Positions 29,117-36,595 of a stretch of 64,000 bases of DNA are shown here, in pieces. This DNA comes from Saccharothrix ecbatanensis (GTDB lineage: Bacteria > Actinomycetota > Actinomycetes > Mycobacteriales > Pseudonocardiaceae). The stretch is from NCBI RefSeq assembly GCF_014205015.1, contig NZ_JACHMO010000001.1, positions 1,736,001 through 1,800,000 on the forward strand, given 5' to 3'. The translations under genes and the position numbers were made by a program. Each line of letters opens with the position of its first letter. Position 1 is the stretch's first letter. The notes beneath the pieces were generated by a model. The model was not told the origin of the DNA and ran no database searches. It saw only the letters and a list, made by a program, of their open reading frames with translations.

Positions 29117-29793
29117 CCGGACCGGACGCGGTCGATCTCGGGTTCGCCAGGGTGGACGTCGATCGTGAAGCCCGCCAGGGGCTGCCCGAGGTGATCTACG
29201 GCAGCGGCAAGACACCCGACCAGATCAGCGCGATCGTGCGTACCCTGCTGCGGCACAACGACGGCCCCGTGCTGGCCACGCGCGTGGAACCCGACGCGGC
29301 GGCGTCCGTGCTCGCCGCGGTGCCGGACGGCGTCTACGACAGCGGAGCGCGCCTGCTCACCTGGCGTCCGGCCGCATCGACGGGGTTCGGCGTGGTGGTG
29401 GCCGCGGCGGGCACCGCAGACCTGCCGGTGGCGCGGGAAGCCGCTGCCGTCGCCACCGCCGTAGGGCTCGGCGTCACCACCGTCACCGATGTGGGCGTGG
29501 CGGGTCTGCACCGACTGCTCGCCGAGCAGGACCGGTTGCGAGCCGCGGACACCGTGATCGTCGTGGCGGGCATGGAAGGCGCTCTGGCCAGCGCGGTCGG
29601 TGGTCTGGTCGACTGCCCGGTGGTCGCCGTGCCCACCTCGACCGGCTACGGCGCGAGTCTGGAGGGCATCACCGCGTTGTTGGCGATGCACGCGTCCTGC
29701 GCGGCCGGGATCACGGTGGTGAACATCGACTCGGGCTTCGGTGCCGCGATGGCCGCGTTCCGGCTCGCCCGCGTGGCCGGACGGACGCCGTGA
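29113..29793 (+). CDS. larB: LarB, nickel-pincer cofactor carboxylase
   Basis: Protein of 226 aa of the LarB/PurE-like family. LarB carboxylates and hydrolyses nicotinic acid adenine dinucleotide, the first step to the nickel-pincer nucleotide needed by LarA. Recognisable parts are EVIYGSGKTPDQI, PVAREAAAVA, DVGVAGLHR, VAGMEGALASAVGG and the PTSTGYGASLEG region, with a Cys in HASCAAGI. ATG overlaps the kinase stop. Confidence 0.92.
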   Translation: MTGPDAVDLGFARVDVDREARQGLPEVIYGSGKTPDQISAIVRTLLRHNDGPVLATRVEPDAAASVLAAVPDGVYDSGARLLTWRPAASTGFGVVVAAAGTADLPVAREAAAVATAVGLGVTTVTDVGVAGLHRLLAEQDRLRAADTVIVVAGMEGALASAVGGLVDCPVVAVPTSTGYGASLEGITALLAMHASCAAGITVVNIDSGFGAAMAAFRLARVAGRTP

Positions 29794-30938
29794 GCCGCGT
29801 CTGCGTCATCTCGCCGTTCACCGGGCTGGCCGGCGACATGCTGCTGGCCGCGCTGGTCGACGCCGGCGCACCGCTGGACGCGATCCGGGCGGCCGTGGCC
29901 GACACCGGACTGACCGGCTGGGACCTCACCGTCACTCAGGTGCTCACCCACGGGCTCACCGGCAGCCGGGCCGTCGTGTCGGTGACCGACGACGCCACGA
30001 GCCGCACCGCGGGCGACCTGATCGCCATGGCCGGCCGCGTGCGTGACCGGCAGGTGGCCAACACCGCGGTCGCCGCGCTGCAAGCGATCGCCGAGGTCGA
30101 GGGACGTCTGCACGGCGAAGACCCCGACCGGGTGCACCTGCACGAACTCGGCGGCCACGACACCCTCGTGGACATCGTCGGCGTGGCCGCCGCACTGCAC
30201 GCCCTGGACGTGCGAACCGTGCACTGCGAAGCGTTGCCGATCGGCGCCGGATCGGTCCGCACCGCGCACGGGGTGCTGCCCTGTCCGGCCCCGGCCACCT
30301 CGGCGCTGCTGGAGGGCGCACGCGTCGTCGGCACAAGCCTGTCGGGTGAGACCGTGACGCCGACCGCCGCGGCACTGCTGCGCGCGATCGGCGCCGACTA
30401 CGGCCCGCCGCCGGAGATGCGCATGGCGGCCACCGGCTACGGCGTCGGCACCAGGACCCTGCCCGACCGGCCCAACGTGGCCGTGGTCCGGCTCGGCGAC
30501 CGCGAGCCCGCGGACGTGCGTGACCTGGTGGTGCTGGAGACCAACCTCGACGACGTCACCGGCGAGGTCCTCGGCTACGTCGTCGCCCACCTGCTCGACT
30601 CCGGCGCACTGGACAGCTGGACCATCCCCGCCACGATGAAAAAGGGCAGGCCCGCGCACGTGCTGCACGCGTTGGCGACGCCCGAGACCGCGGACGACAT
30701 CGAACGGCGGATGCTCGCCGAGACCGGCTCGCTCGGCGTGCGGCGGACCAGCGTGCGACGCACCGCGCTGCCCCGAACCACCGACACCGTCCACGTCCAC
30801 GGCCTGCCGGTACGCCGCAAACACGGACCACACCACGGCAAACCCGAATACGACGACGCCGTCACCGTCGCCCGACAGACCGGCCTGCCCCTGCGCACCG
30901 TGCTCGCCATCGCCGCCGAAAGCCCCGAGGAGCACTGA
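29790..30938 (+). CDS. larC: LarC, nickel insertion protein
   Basis: LarC-family cyclometallase of 382 aa that inserts nickel into the pincer nucleotide. Landmarks are a GLAGDMLLAALVDAG start, HLHELGGHDTLVDIVG, TPTAAALLRAI, ETNLDDVTGE, TMKKGRPAHVL and a C-terminal RRKHGPHHGKPEYDD. In some bacteria LarC is produced from two frames by frameshifting; here it is one uninterrupted frame. The GTG start overlaps larB. Confidence 0.92.
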   Translation: MSRVCVISPFTGLAGDMLLAALVDAGAPLDAIRAAVADTGLTGWDLTVTQVLTHGLTGSRAVVSVTDDATSRTAGDLIAMAGRVRDRQVANTAVAALQAIAEVEGRLHGEDPDRVHLHELGGHDTLVDIVGVAAALHALDVRTVHCEALPIGAGSVRTAHGVLPCPAPATSALLEGARVVGTSLSGETVTPTAAALLRAIGADYGPPPEMRMAATGYGVGTRTLPDRPNVAVVRLGDREPADVRDLVVLETNLDDVTGEVLGYVVAHLLDSGALDSWTIPATMKKGRPAHVLHALATPETADDIERRMLAETGSLGVRRTSVRRTALPRTTDTVHVHGLPVRRKHGPHHGKPEYDDAVTVARQTGLPLRTVLAIAAESPEEH

Positions 30939-31756
30939 TGGACACCAACACCGCCGCCGCCCGGCTCGTCGCGCACCTCACCGAGATCGGCCCGGTCGCC
31001 GTGGCCTTCTCCGGCGGCGTCGACTCCGCGCTCGTGCTCGCCGCCGCCGCACGCGCCCTCGGCCCCGACGCGGTGCTCGCCGTCACCGCCGACTCCGCCA
31101 GCCTCGCCACCGCCGAACTCACCCACGCCACCGAGTTCGCCGCCCACCTCGGCGTCCGCCACCTGACGCCCACGACCACGGAACTGGACAACCCCGCATA
31201 CGCCGCCAACGGCCGCGACCGCTGCTACTTCTGCAAGTCCACCGTGCTGGACACCATCACGAAGACCGCACGCGACCACGGCCTGCCCGCGGTGGCGACC
31301 GGCGTCAACGCCGACGACGCACACGACCCCTTCCGCCCCGGCATCCGCGCCGGCGACGAAATCGGCGTCCGCACACCACTACGCGACCTCGGACTGACCA
31401 AGACCGACGTCCGTGAGGTAAGCCAACTCTGGAACCTGTCCACATGGGACAAACCAGCCATGCCCTGCCTCGCCAGCAGAGTGCGCTACGGGATCACCAT
31501 CACCCCCGCCCGCCTCGCCAGGGTCGAACGCGCCGAGGTCGCCGTACGAGCGTGGCTCGTGCACGCGGGCACACCGACGTGGAACCTGCGGGTGCGCGAC
31601 CTCGGTGACGTCGGAAGGATCGAACTCGACCCGGAACTGGTCGACCGGCCGGGAATCGCCACCGCGCTGACCGAGGTCGTGCTAGCGGCGGGATTCGACG
31701 GCGTCGAACTGGCGGTGTTCCAATCGGGGGTGCTCAACCACGAACCGACTCGATGA
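30938..31756 (+). CDS. larE: LarE, pincer sulfur-insertion enzyme
   Basis: PP-loop ATPase of 272 aa that adenylylates the dicarboxylated nucleotide and delivers sulfur. It shows AFSGGVDSAL (PP-loop), the RDRCYFCK pair of cysteines and MPCLASR. The last Cys corresponds to the position used as sacrificial sulfur donor in L. plantarum. The extra CxxC may mean an iron-sulfur type LarE, which I cannot decide from sequence. ATG overlaps the larC stop by one base. It is the last gene of the operon, so larA, B, C and E are all present. Confidence 0.92.
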   Translation: MDTNTAAARLVAHLTEIGPVAVAFSGGVDSALVLAAAARALGPDAVLAVTADSASLATAELTHATEFAAHLGVRHLTPTTTELDNPAYAANGRDRCYFCKSTVLDTITKTARDHGLPAVATGVNADDAHDPFRPGIRAGDEIGVRTPLRDLGLTKTDVREVSQLWNLSTWDKPAMPCLASRVRYGITITPARLARVERAEVAVRAWLVHAGTPTWNLRVRDLGDVGRIELDPELVDRPGIATALTEVVLAAGFDGVELAVFQSGVLNHEPTR

Positions 31757-31835
31757 GCCGTGCACGCCGCGATCGCCGCCGGGACCGCCCCACCGAGTGC
31801 TCCTCCGTGCCCCCGGATCCTGGGCGGCCACGCCG

Positions 31836-32207
31836 TCAGTCGAGGTGCCAGACCTCGGTCATCTCGGTCCAAGGCCCGCCCGGACCGTCGGTGAGGCGCC
31901 GCTGGCAAGGGTCGGTGTGGGTCCACCACCGCTGGGTGGTGGGGTCGGCGGCGATCGAGGCGAGATCGGCTTCCAGGTCGTCCCCGACGTACTCGAAGTA
32001 CGCGAACAGCAGGTCGTCGTGGATGAAGATCGTGTAGTTGCGCACGTTCGCCCGGGTAAGCGCAGCTTCCACCTCCGGCCACACCGCCGCGTGCAGGCGC
32101 AGGTACTCCTGCCGGTGCTCGGGATGAACCCCGATGACCTGGCCGAACCGCCTGCTCCGGTGCTGGTTCGCCGGGATCGGAACGGGCGTGGTGGGGAAGG
32201 TGGTCAC
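31836..32207 (-). CDS. L-rhamnose/L-fucose mutarotase (RhaM-like)
   Basis: Small protein of 123 aa of the RhaM (YiiL) family that interconverts sugar anomers. It has FGQVIGVHPEHRQEYLRLH, a central NYTIFIHDDLLFAYFEY strand pair and RWWTHTDPCQ. Its island context points to L-fucose, feeding the correct anomer to the 1-dehydrogenase. It is convergent with larE and divergent from FadR copy 3, sharing a control region with two operator-like sites. Confidence 0.88.
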   Translation of the reverse strand: MTTFPTTPVPIPANQHRSRRFGQVIGVHPEHRQEYLRLHAAVWPEVEAALTRANVRNYTIFIHDDLLFAYFEYVGDDLEADLASIAADPTTQRWWTHTDPCQRRLTDGPGGPWTEMTEVWHLD

Positions 32208-32247
32208 GTGGTCTCCCGGTCTGCTCCAGTGGGAACTCGTCCCCGCT

Positions 32248-32262
32248 AGACATCTGATGTCT
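32248..32262. promoter_or_regulatory. Best-match FadR-type operator
   Basis: AGACATCTGATGTCT is a perfect 7+1+7 palindrome, 41 bases upstream of the mutarotase start. It serves as the type site for the island consensus. Confidence 0.7.
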
Positions 32263-32285
32263 TAGGCTACCCTGGAGCGCCGGTC

Positions 32286-32300
32286 AGACATATGATCAAT
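32286..32300. promoter_or_regulatory. Second FadR-type site in the same region
   Basis: AGACATATGATCAAT keeps the left half-site and the GAT core. Its centre is 38 bp from the perfect palindrome. Confidence 0.45.
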
Positions 32301-32406
32301 CGCCGCGAAAGGTCGATGCACGTTGACATAGGTCGACGTCGAACGTCGTACCATCCGGGCGAAGATGTGATGTCCAGGTGACGACCTGGCGGACCAGGGA
32401 GTATCG

Positions 32407-33117
32407 GTGGCACTGACTGACGAGGCGATCGCGAAGATCCGGTCCATGATCCAGTCCGGCCAGCTGCCTCCCGGCACGCGCCTTCCCCCGGAGCCCCAGC
32501 TGGCTGCGGAGATGGGGCTGTCCCGCAGTGGCGTCAGGGAAGCGGTGAAGGTCCTGGAGTCGGCTCGCGTGCTCGACGTGCGGCGCGGGGACGGCACGTA
32601 CGTCACCAGCCTCGCGCCCCGGCTGCTGCTGGAAGGCGTGGGTGTCGCGGTCGAGCTGCTCCAGGACGACACGCTGTTGGAAGTGATGGAGGTCCGCCGG
32701 CTGCTGGAGCCGGTGGCCACCGGCTTGGCCGCGGTCCGCATGCCGGAGAGCGACCTTGACACGCTGGCCAAGATCCTGGACGACATGCGGGCCGCCAGCG
32801 ACGACGCCGAACTGCTCATCCAGTACGACACCGCGTTCCACCGGACGGTCATCGCCGCCACCGGTAACGAGACGCTGGCCTCGCTGCTGGAGGGGCTGTC
32901 CAGCCGCACCGTCCGGGCGAGGGTGTGGCGAGGACTCATCGAAGGCAACGCGGCGCACATCACGCTCGCCGAACACGAGGCGATTTACCGGGCTCTGCGC
33001 TCACGCGACCAACTGCTCGCCCAGGCGAGTGCGATGGTGCACGTCAACACCTCCGAGGCGTGGCTTCGCACGGTCTTGTCGAACACGGCGACCACCGCTG
33101 GAACCCAAGGTCCCTAG
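32407..33117 (+). CDS. FadR-subfamily GntR regulator, copy 3
   Basis: Regulator of 236 aa, most like copy 2. The winged helix contains LPPEPQLAAEMGLSRSGVREAV and RRGDGTYVTS; the FCD domain contains TAFHRTVI, AEHEAIYRA and VHVNTSEAW. The GTG start follows GGGAG by six bases. It is divergent from the mutarotase and convergent with the GH29 gene. The near-identity of wing and recognition helix with copies 1 and 2 suggests all three read the same operator family. Confidence 0.9.
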   Translation: MALTDEAIAKIRSMIQSGQLPPGTRLPPEPQLAAEMGLSRSGVREAVKVLESARVLDVRRGDGTYVTSLAPRLLLEGVGVAVELLQDDTLLEVMEVRRLLEPVATGLAAVRMPESDLDTLAKILDDMRAASDDAELLIQYDTAFHRTVIAATGNETLASLLEGLSSRTVRARVWRGLIEGNAAHITLAEHEAIYRALRSRDQLLAQASAMVHVNTSEAWLRTVLSNTATTAGTQGP

Positions 33118-33194
33118 CCGGGGACGCGGTGGAAGCGCCCAGCGCTGGTCCGAGCTGTCGTCTGGTGATGTCCCCGGTGGTGCCCTCCGCCGGG

Positions 33195-35162
33195 TCAGGC
33201 GTTCACGAGTTGCCAGTGCTGGTTGGTGCTGTTGGCATCCCGGTACTGGATGATCTTCGCACCGTCGGTGCTGACGCCGCCGGTCACGTCGAGGACCTTG
33301 CCGCTCCGGCGGCAGACCAACTTCACGTAGCCGTCACCGACATCGACGACCCGCCAGTGTTGGTTGGCGCCGCCGCCGTCCGGCCACTGCACGACCGGCG
33401 CCCCGTCATCCATCGACCCGCCGGTCACGTCGAGGACCTTGCCGCTGCGCCTGCTCACCACCTTGACGTACCCGTCACCTGCGTCCACGAGTTCCCACTG
33501 CTGGTTGGTGCCACCGTTGTCGGTCCACTGCACGATCGCGGCGCCGTCTTCCGTCGAGCCGCCGCTCACGTCCAGGACCTTGCCGCTGCGCCGGTTGACC
33601 AGCTTGCGGTATCCCGGACCGCTGCCGTCGGAGACAGGGCGGGCGGCGATGCCGCCGCAGTCGACCTCGTTGACGATCGCGTTCCCGCCGCCGACCGTGG
33701 CGGTCGCTTCCAGGCGCACGTACCGCGCGCTGACCGGCGCGAAGCGGGCGTACTTCAACGCCTTGGTCGCGGCCCACGTCCCGCTCGTCGCCTCGCGGAA
33801 CGTCGTGCCATCCGTGCTGGTCAGCACTCGGTACCCGGTGATGTTGCCGGTGGTGGTCGTCGTGCCGGAGCTGTTCCTGTCCTGGCGGGGCAAGTAGGTC
33901 AGCGCGTCGATGTTCGAGTACGTCGAGCCGAGGTTCATCGTGACCGACTGCGGCAGCGGTCCACTGGACTGCCACCAGCTCTCGACGGCCCTTCCGCCCA
34001 CCCAGTCCAGCTTGCCGTCGATGGCGTTCGCCGCCGTCCCGCTCGTCGCGGTGGCGGTGATCGGGGTGACCGGGTGGTGCAGCACGTCGGGCTGCGGCGG
34101 CAGCGGGGGCCGGGACGTGTCCGGCGTCCACATGGTGCCGACCTGTCGCAGGGTGGCCACGATGTGGGAGTCGAGCTTGCCCTCGGCATTCGGCATGCAG
34201 TTCAGCAGGAACGAGCAATACCTGGCTTCCAACGGCTTGATGTGCCCGTTGACGATGGCATCCGGAGTCATCGTCGGAGAGTCCACAGTGGACCCGTAAC
34301 TGGATCCCCGCGGGTGCCAGAACCAGCCGGTGCTGACGATGTTCTGCCCTTGCGTCGCCGCATAGGTGTTGTTCGACGGCGCCCAGATGCCCTTGGGCTC
34401 CTCGAAGTAGATGACGTCGTTCTCCCACGGCTCGGTCTGCCCGTTGTGGTCGACGATCAGGCAGTCCGGTTGCAGCGCCTTGACGTGCTCCCGGATCTCT
34501 TGGTACGGCACCGCCCGGTGGCCCATCTGCCAGGCCCAGCCGTCGATGACCAGCACCGGGATCTCGCCGTACCCGGTCAGCAGTTCGGTGAGCTGGTTCT
34601 TGGTGAAGTCGATGTCGGCGCGACTCACGGACCCGTCCGCGACGCCCTGCGTGCGGTCCCAGATGGAGAAGTAGAAGGCCGCCTTGAGGCCCTGCGCGCG
34701 GAACGCGTCCACGTACTCGCGGACGACGTCGTGCGGGTAGGAGCTGTTCACGACGTTGTAGCCGGTCTGCTTGGTCGGCCACAGGCAGAAGCCGTCGTGG
34801 TGCTTGGTGGTCAACGCGGCCCACGACATGCCGGCCGCTTTCGCGGTCGCCGCCCACTGCGCGCAGTCCAGCGCGGTCGGGGCGAACAACCGGGGGTCGA
34901 GGTTGGGGGAGGCCCACTCCTGATCGCTGTACGTCGACATGTTGTAGTGGATGAACATCCCGAACCGCATGTCCACGAACGACTGCTGGAGGTTCTGGAG
35001 GTTCCCGGCGGCCTGCACGCTGCTCGCCTCCGCGATGGTGTGTGGTGAACCGGCGGCGCCGGTCGGGAAGGCGAGCGGACCCACCGCTGCGGCCCCTGCC
35101 GCAATGGCCGAATTTCGCAGAACGGCGCGACGGTCCAGCTGCGCTGCCGGCTCTTCGATCAC
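33195..35162 (-). CDS. Secreted GH29 alpha-L-fucosidase with F5/8C and ricin-type modules
   Basis: Exported retaining alpha-L-fucosidase of 655 aa. A twin-arginine signal (DRRAVLRN) precedes the GH29 barrel (about 50-365), with MRFGMFIHYNMST, LTTKHHDGFCLWPT and IPVLVIDGWAW, where Asp207 is the expected nucleophile. A discoidin/F5-8C (CBM32-like) module (about 370-510) follows, then a C-terminal ricin-like domain with three GKVLDV repeats (about 515-655). The GTG start lies six bases after AGGAGG. It complements the GH95 enzyme in specificity (alpha-1,3/1,4 versus alpha-1,2, by family knowledge). Confidence 0.92.
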   Translation of the reverse strand: MIEEPAAQLDRRAVLRNSAIAAGAAAVGPLAFPTGAAGSPHTIAEASSVQAAGNLQNLQQSFVDMRFGMFIHYNMSTYSDQEWASPNLDPRLFAPTALDCAQWAATAKAAGMSWAALTTKHHDGFCLWPTKQTGYNVVNSSYPHDVVREYVDAFRAQGLKAAFYFSIWDRTQGVADGSVSRADIDFTKNQLTELLTGYGEIPVLVIDGWAWQMGHRAVPYQEIREHVKALQPDCLIVDHNGQTEPWENDVIYFEEPKGIWAPSNNTYAATQGQNIVSTGWFWHPRGSSYGSTVDSPTMTPDAIVNGHIKPLEARYCSFLLNCMPNAEGKLDSHIVATLRQVGTMWTPDTSRPPLPPQPDVLHHPVTPITATATSGTAANAIDGKLDWVGGRAVESWWQSSGPLPQSVTMNLGSTYSNIDALTYLPRQDRNSSGTTTTTGNITGYRVLTSTDGTTFREATSGTWAATKALKYARFAPVSARYVRLEATATVGGGNAIVNEVDCGGIAARPVSDGSGPGYRKLVNRRSGKVLDVSGGSTEDGAAIVQWTDNGGTNQQWELVDAGDGYVKVVSRRSGKVLDVTGGSMDDGAPVVQWPDGGGANQHWRVVDVGDGYVKLVCRRSGKVLDVTGGVSTDGAKIIQYRDANSTNQHWQLVNA

Positions 35163-35202
35163 GGATCGCCTCCTGACGGACAGACGGTCTGACGAGCCTC
35201 GG

Positions 35203-35217
35203 AAAGATATGATGTCT
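35203..35217. promoter_or_regulatory. FadR-type operator at GH29 promoter
   Basis: AAAGATATGATGTCT has a perfect right half-site and overlaps the -10 box of the predicted GH29 promoter. Confidence 0.55.
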
Positions 35218-35233
35218 GTTACGGCTGCGTCAA
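35204..35233 (-). promoter_or_regulatory. Predicted GH29 promoter
   Basis: On the minus strand TTGACG (35233-35228), 18-base spacer, TATCTT (35209-35204), with the operator-like site covering the spacer and -10. Confidence 0.5.
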
Positions 35234-35314
35234 GACCGTCTGGCGTACTCGTTGCCGGTCAGAGCCCTGTAGGTCGTGTGAAGGGGTGCGGTCCAGGGTG
35301 GCGAATCAGGCGGC

Positions 35315-35329
35315 AGTGATCTGATGTGT
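35315..35329. promoter_or_regulatory. Upstream FadR-type operator of GH29 gene
   Basis: AGTGATCTGATGTGT retains the ATC-T-GAT core of the consensus, 112 bp from the promoter-overlapping site. Confidence 0.4.
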
Positions 35330-35398
35330 CTTGGTGAATCGATCAGGTTTCGGGCGCGCGCGAGGAGGTGCGGTTCCGGCGCAGCTTTGTCACACGGG

Positions 35399-35412
35399 TC
35401 GAACCGATTCGA
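35399..35412. promoter_or_regulatory. LacI-type operator downstream of lacI-family gene
   Basis: TCGAACCGATTCGA differs by one base from the perfect palindrome at 36530. It lies between the LacI-family gene stop and the GH29 control region, so it may add a second regulator to the GH29 gene or act as a distal operator. Confidence 0.45.
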
Positions 35413-35419
35413 CCACGAG

Positions 35420-36430
35420 CTACCGGTGTCGGGCCCCGGTGCTCGACCGCAGGGTGATGCCCGGCTGCAGGAGCGCGTTGCGGTGCGGCGCGTCGGGGTC
35501 CGCGATCCGTTCCACGAGCAGGTCGACGGCGAGTCGGGCCATCTCCTCGGCGGGCACGTCGGCGGCGGTCAGCGGTGGGTGGAAGTCCTCGGCCAGGCGG
35601 TTGGCGATGACGCCGGTGATGGAGAAGTCGCCCGGAACGTCGAGGCCCGCGTGACGCAGGGCTCGTTGGAGACCGGGCAGCGCGGCTTCGTTGATCGTCA
35701 CGGCCGCGGTCACGTCCGGCCACCGGCTGCGGATGTCCTCGAAGCAGGCCAGGCCGGCCGCGGGTTCGTCGGCGCAGCACGCGGTGTGCGCGGTCAGGCC
35801 GCGCTGCTCGGCGGCGGCGAGGAATCCGGTGGTGGAGCGCATGGCCGGGCCGTAGCCGGCGGCGACGAGCTCGTCGGACCGGTTGATCAGCACGACGTTC
35901 CGGTGGCCGAGGTCGGCGAGGTGGTGGACGCAGCGGTTGATCAGTTCCGCGTAGTCGACGTCGACCCACGACGAGGCACCCGGGCGCTCCACGTGCCCGA
36001 TGGTCACGAACGGCAGGGCTTCCTGCTCCAGGCGGGCCACCCGCGGGTCGTCGACGAGGATCTCCATCAGGATCACGCCGTCCACCCGGCGGCCGGTGAC
36101 GACGCGTTCGAAGGACCGGTCGTGGTCGCCGCCGCTGGGTGAGAGCAGCACGTCGAGGTCGTGCTTGGCCGCCGCCTCCACGACGCTCGCCACGAAGCCC
36201 AGCTGCACGTCGGTCAGCCGCCTGCTCGCGGGTGGTATCACGAGGCTCAACGTTCGGGTTCGCCCCTCGGCCAGTGCCCGTGCGCTGGCGTTGGGCCGGT
36301 AGCCCAGCTCGGCGATCACGTTGTTGATGCGCTGCGCGGTCGCGGTCGACACCGGCCGCTTCCCGCTGAGCGCATAGGACACCGTGCTGCGGGACACGCC
36401 GGCCCGCTTGGCGATCTCACCGATGTTCAT
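35420..36430 (-). CDS. LacI-family transcriptional regulator
   Basis: Repressor of 336 aa. The N-terminal helix-turn-helix and hinge are MNIGEIAKRAGVSRSTVSYA and RPNASARALAEGR, followed by a periplasmic-binding-like effector domain. It is divergent from the ABC transporter operon. The ATG at 36430 was preferred over an upstream TTG because GGAGAG directly precedes it. Palindromes of one sequence family lie just before its start, in the transporter promoter and behind its stop, arguing for autoregulation and control of the neighbouring operon. Confidence 0.9.
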   Translation of the reverse strand: MNIGEIAKRAGVSRSTVSYALSGKRPVSTATAQRINNVIAELGYRPNASARALAEGRTRTLSLVIPPASRRLTDVQLGFVASVVEAAAKHDLDVLLSPSGGDHDRSFERVVTGRRVDGVILMEILVDDPRVARLEQEALPFVTIGHVERPGASSWVDVDYAELINRCVHHLADLGHRNVVLINRSDELVAAGYGPAMRSTTGFLAAAEQRGLTAHTACCADEPAAGLACFEDIRSRWPDVTAAVTINEAALPGLQRALRHAGLDVPGDFSITGVIANRLAEDFHPPLTAADVPAEEMARLAVDLLVERIADPDAPHRNALLQPGITLRSSTGARHR

Positions 36431-36442
36431 GTGCTCTCCGTC

Positions 36443-36454
36443 CAACCGGTTCGA
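36443..36454. promoter_or_regulatory. LacI-type operator at regulator start
   Basis: CAACCGGTTCGA, part of the TCGAACCGGTTCGA family, 13 bases upstream of the regulator ATG, suggesting autorepression. Confidence 0.5.
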
Positions 36455-36483
36455 CAGGTCCTGATGGTATCGGAAACCAAGTC

Positions 36484-36512
36484 TTGCGCCGGTTACCCCC
36501 TACCGATACGTT
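36484..36512 (+). promoter_or_regulatory. Predicted promoter of sugar ABC operon
   Basis: TTGCGC, 17-base spacer, TACGTT, with the perfect LacI-type palindrome starting 17 bases downstream of the -10 box. Confidence 0.45.
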
Positions 36513-36529
36513 GGCGAAACATTGCGCGG

Positions 36530-36543
36530 TCGAACCGGTTCGA
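36530..36543. promoter_or_regulatory. LacI-type operator of sugar ABC operon
   Basis: TCGAACCGGTTCGA is a perfect 14-bp palindrome with the central CG typical of LacI-family operators, located between predicted promoter and first start codon. Confidence 0.65.
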
Positions 36544-36595
36544 TGACAGACGGACATTCCAGTTGTCAGCGCCGCCGCCTGGAAGGACTACCCCT

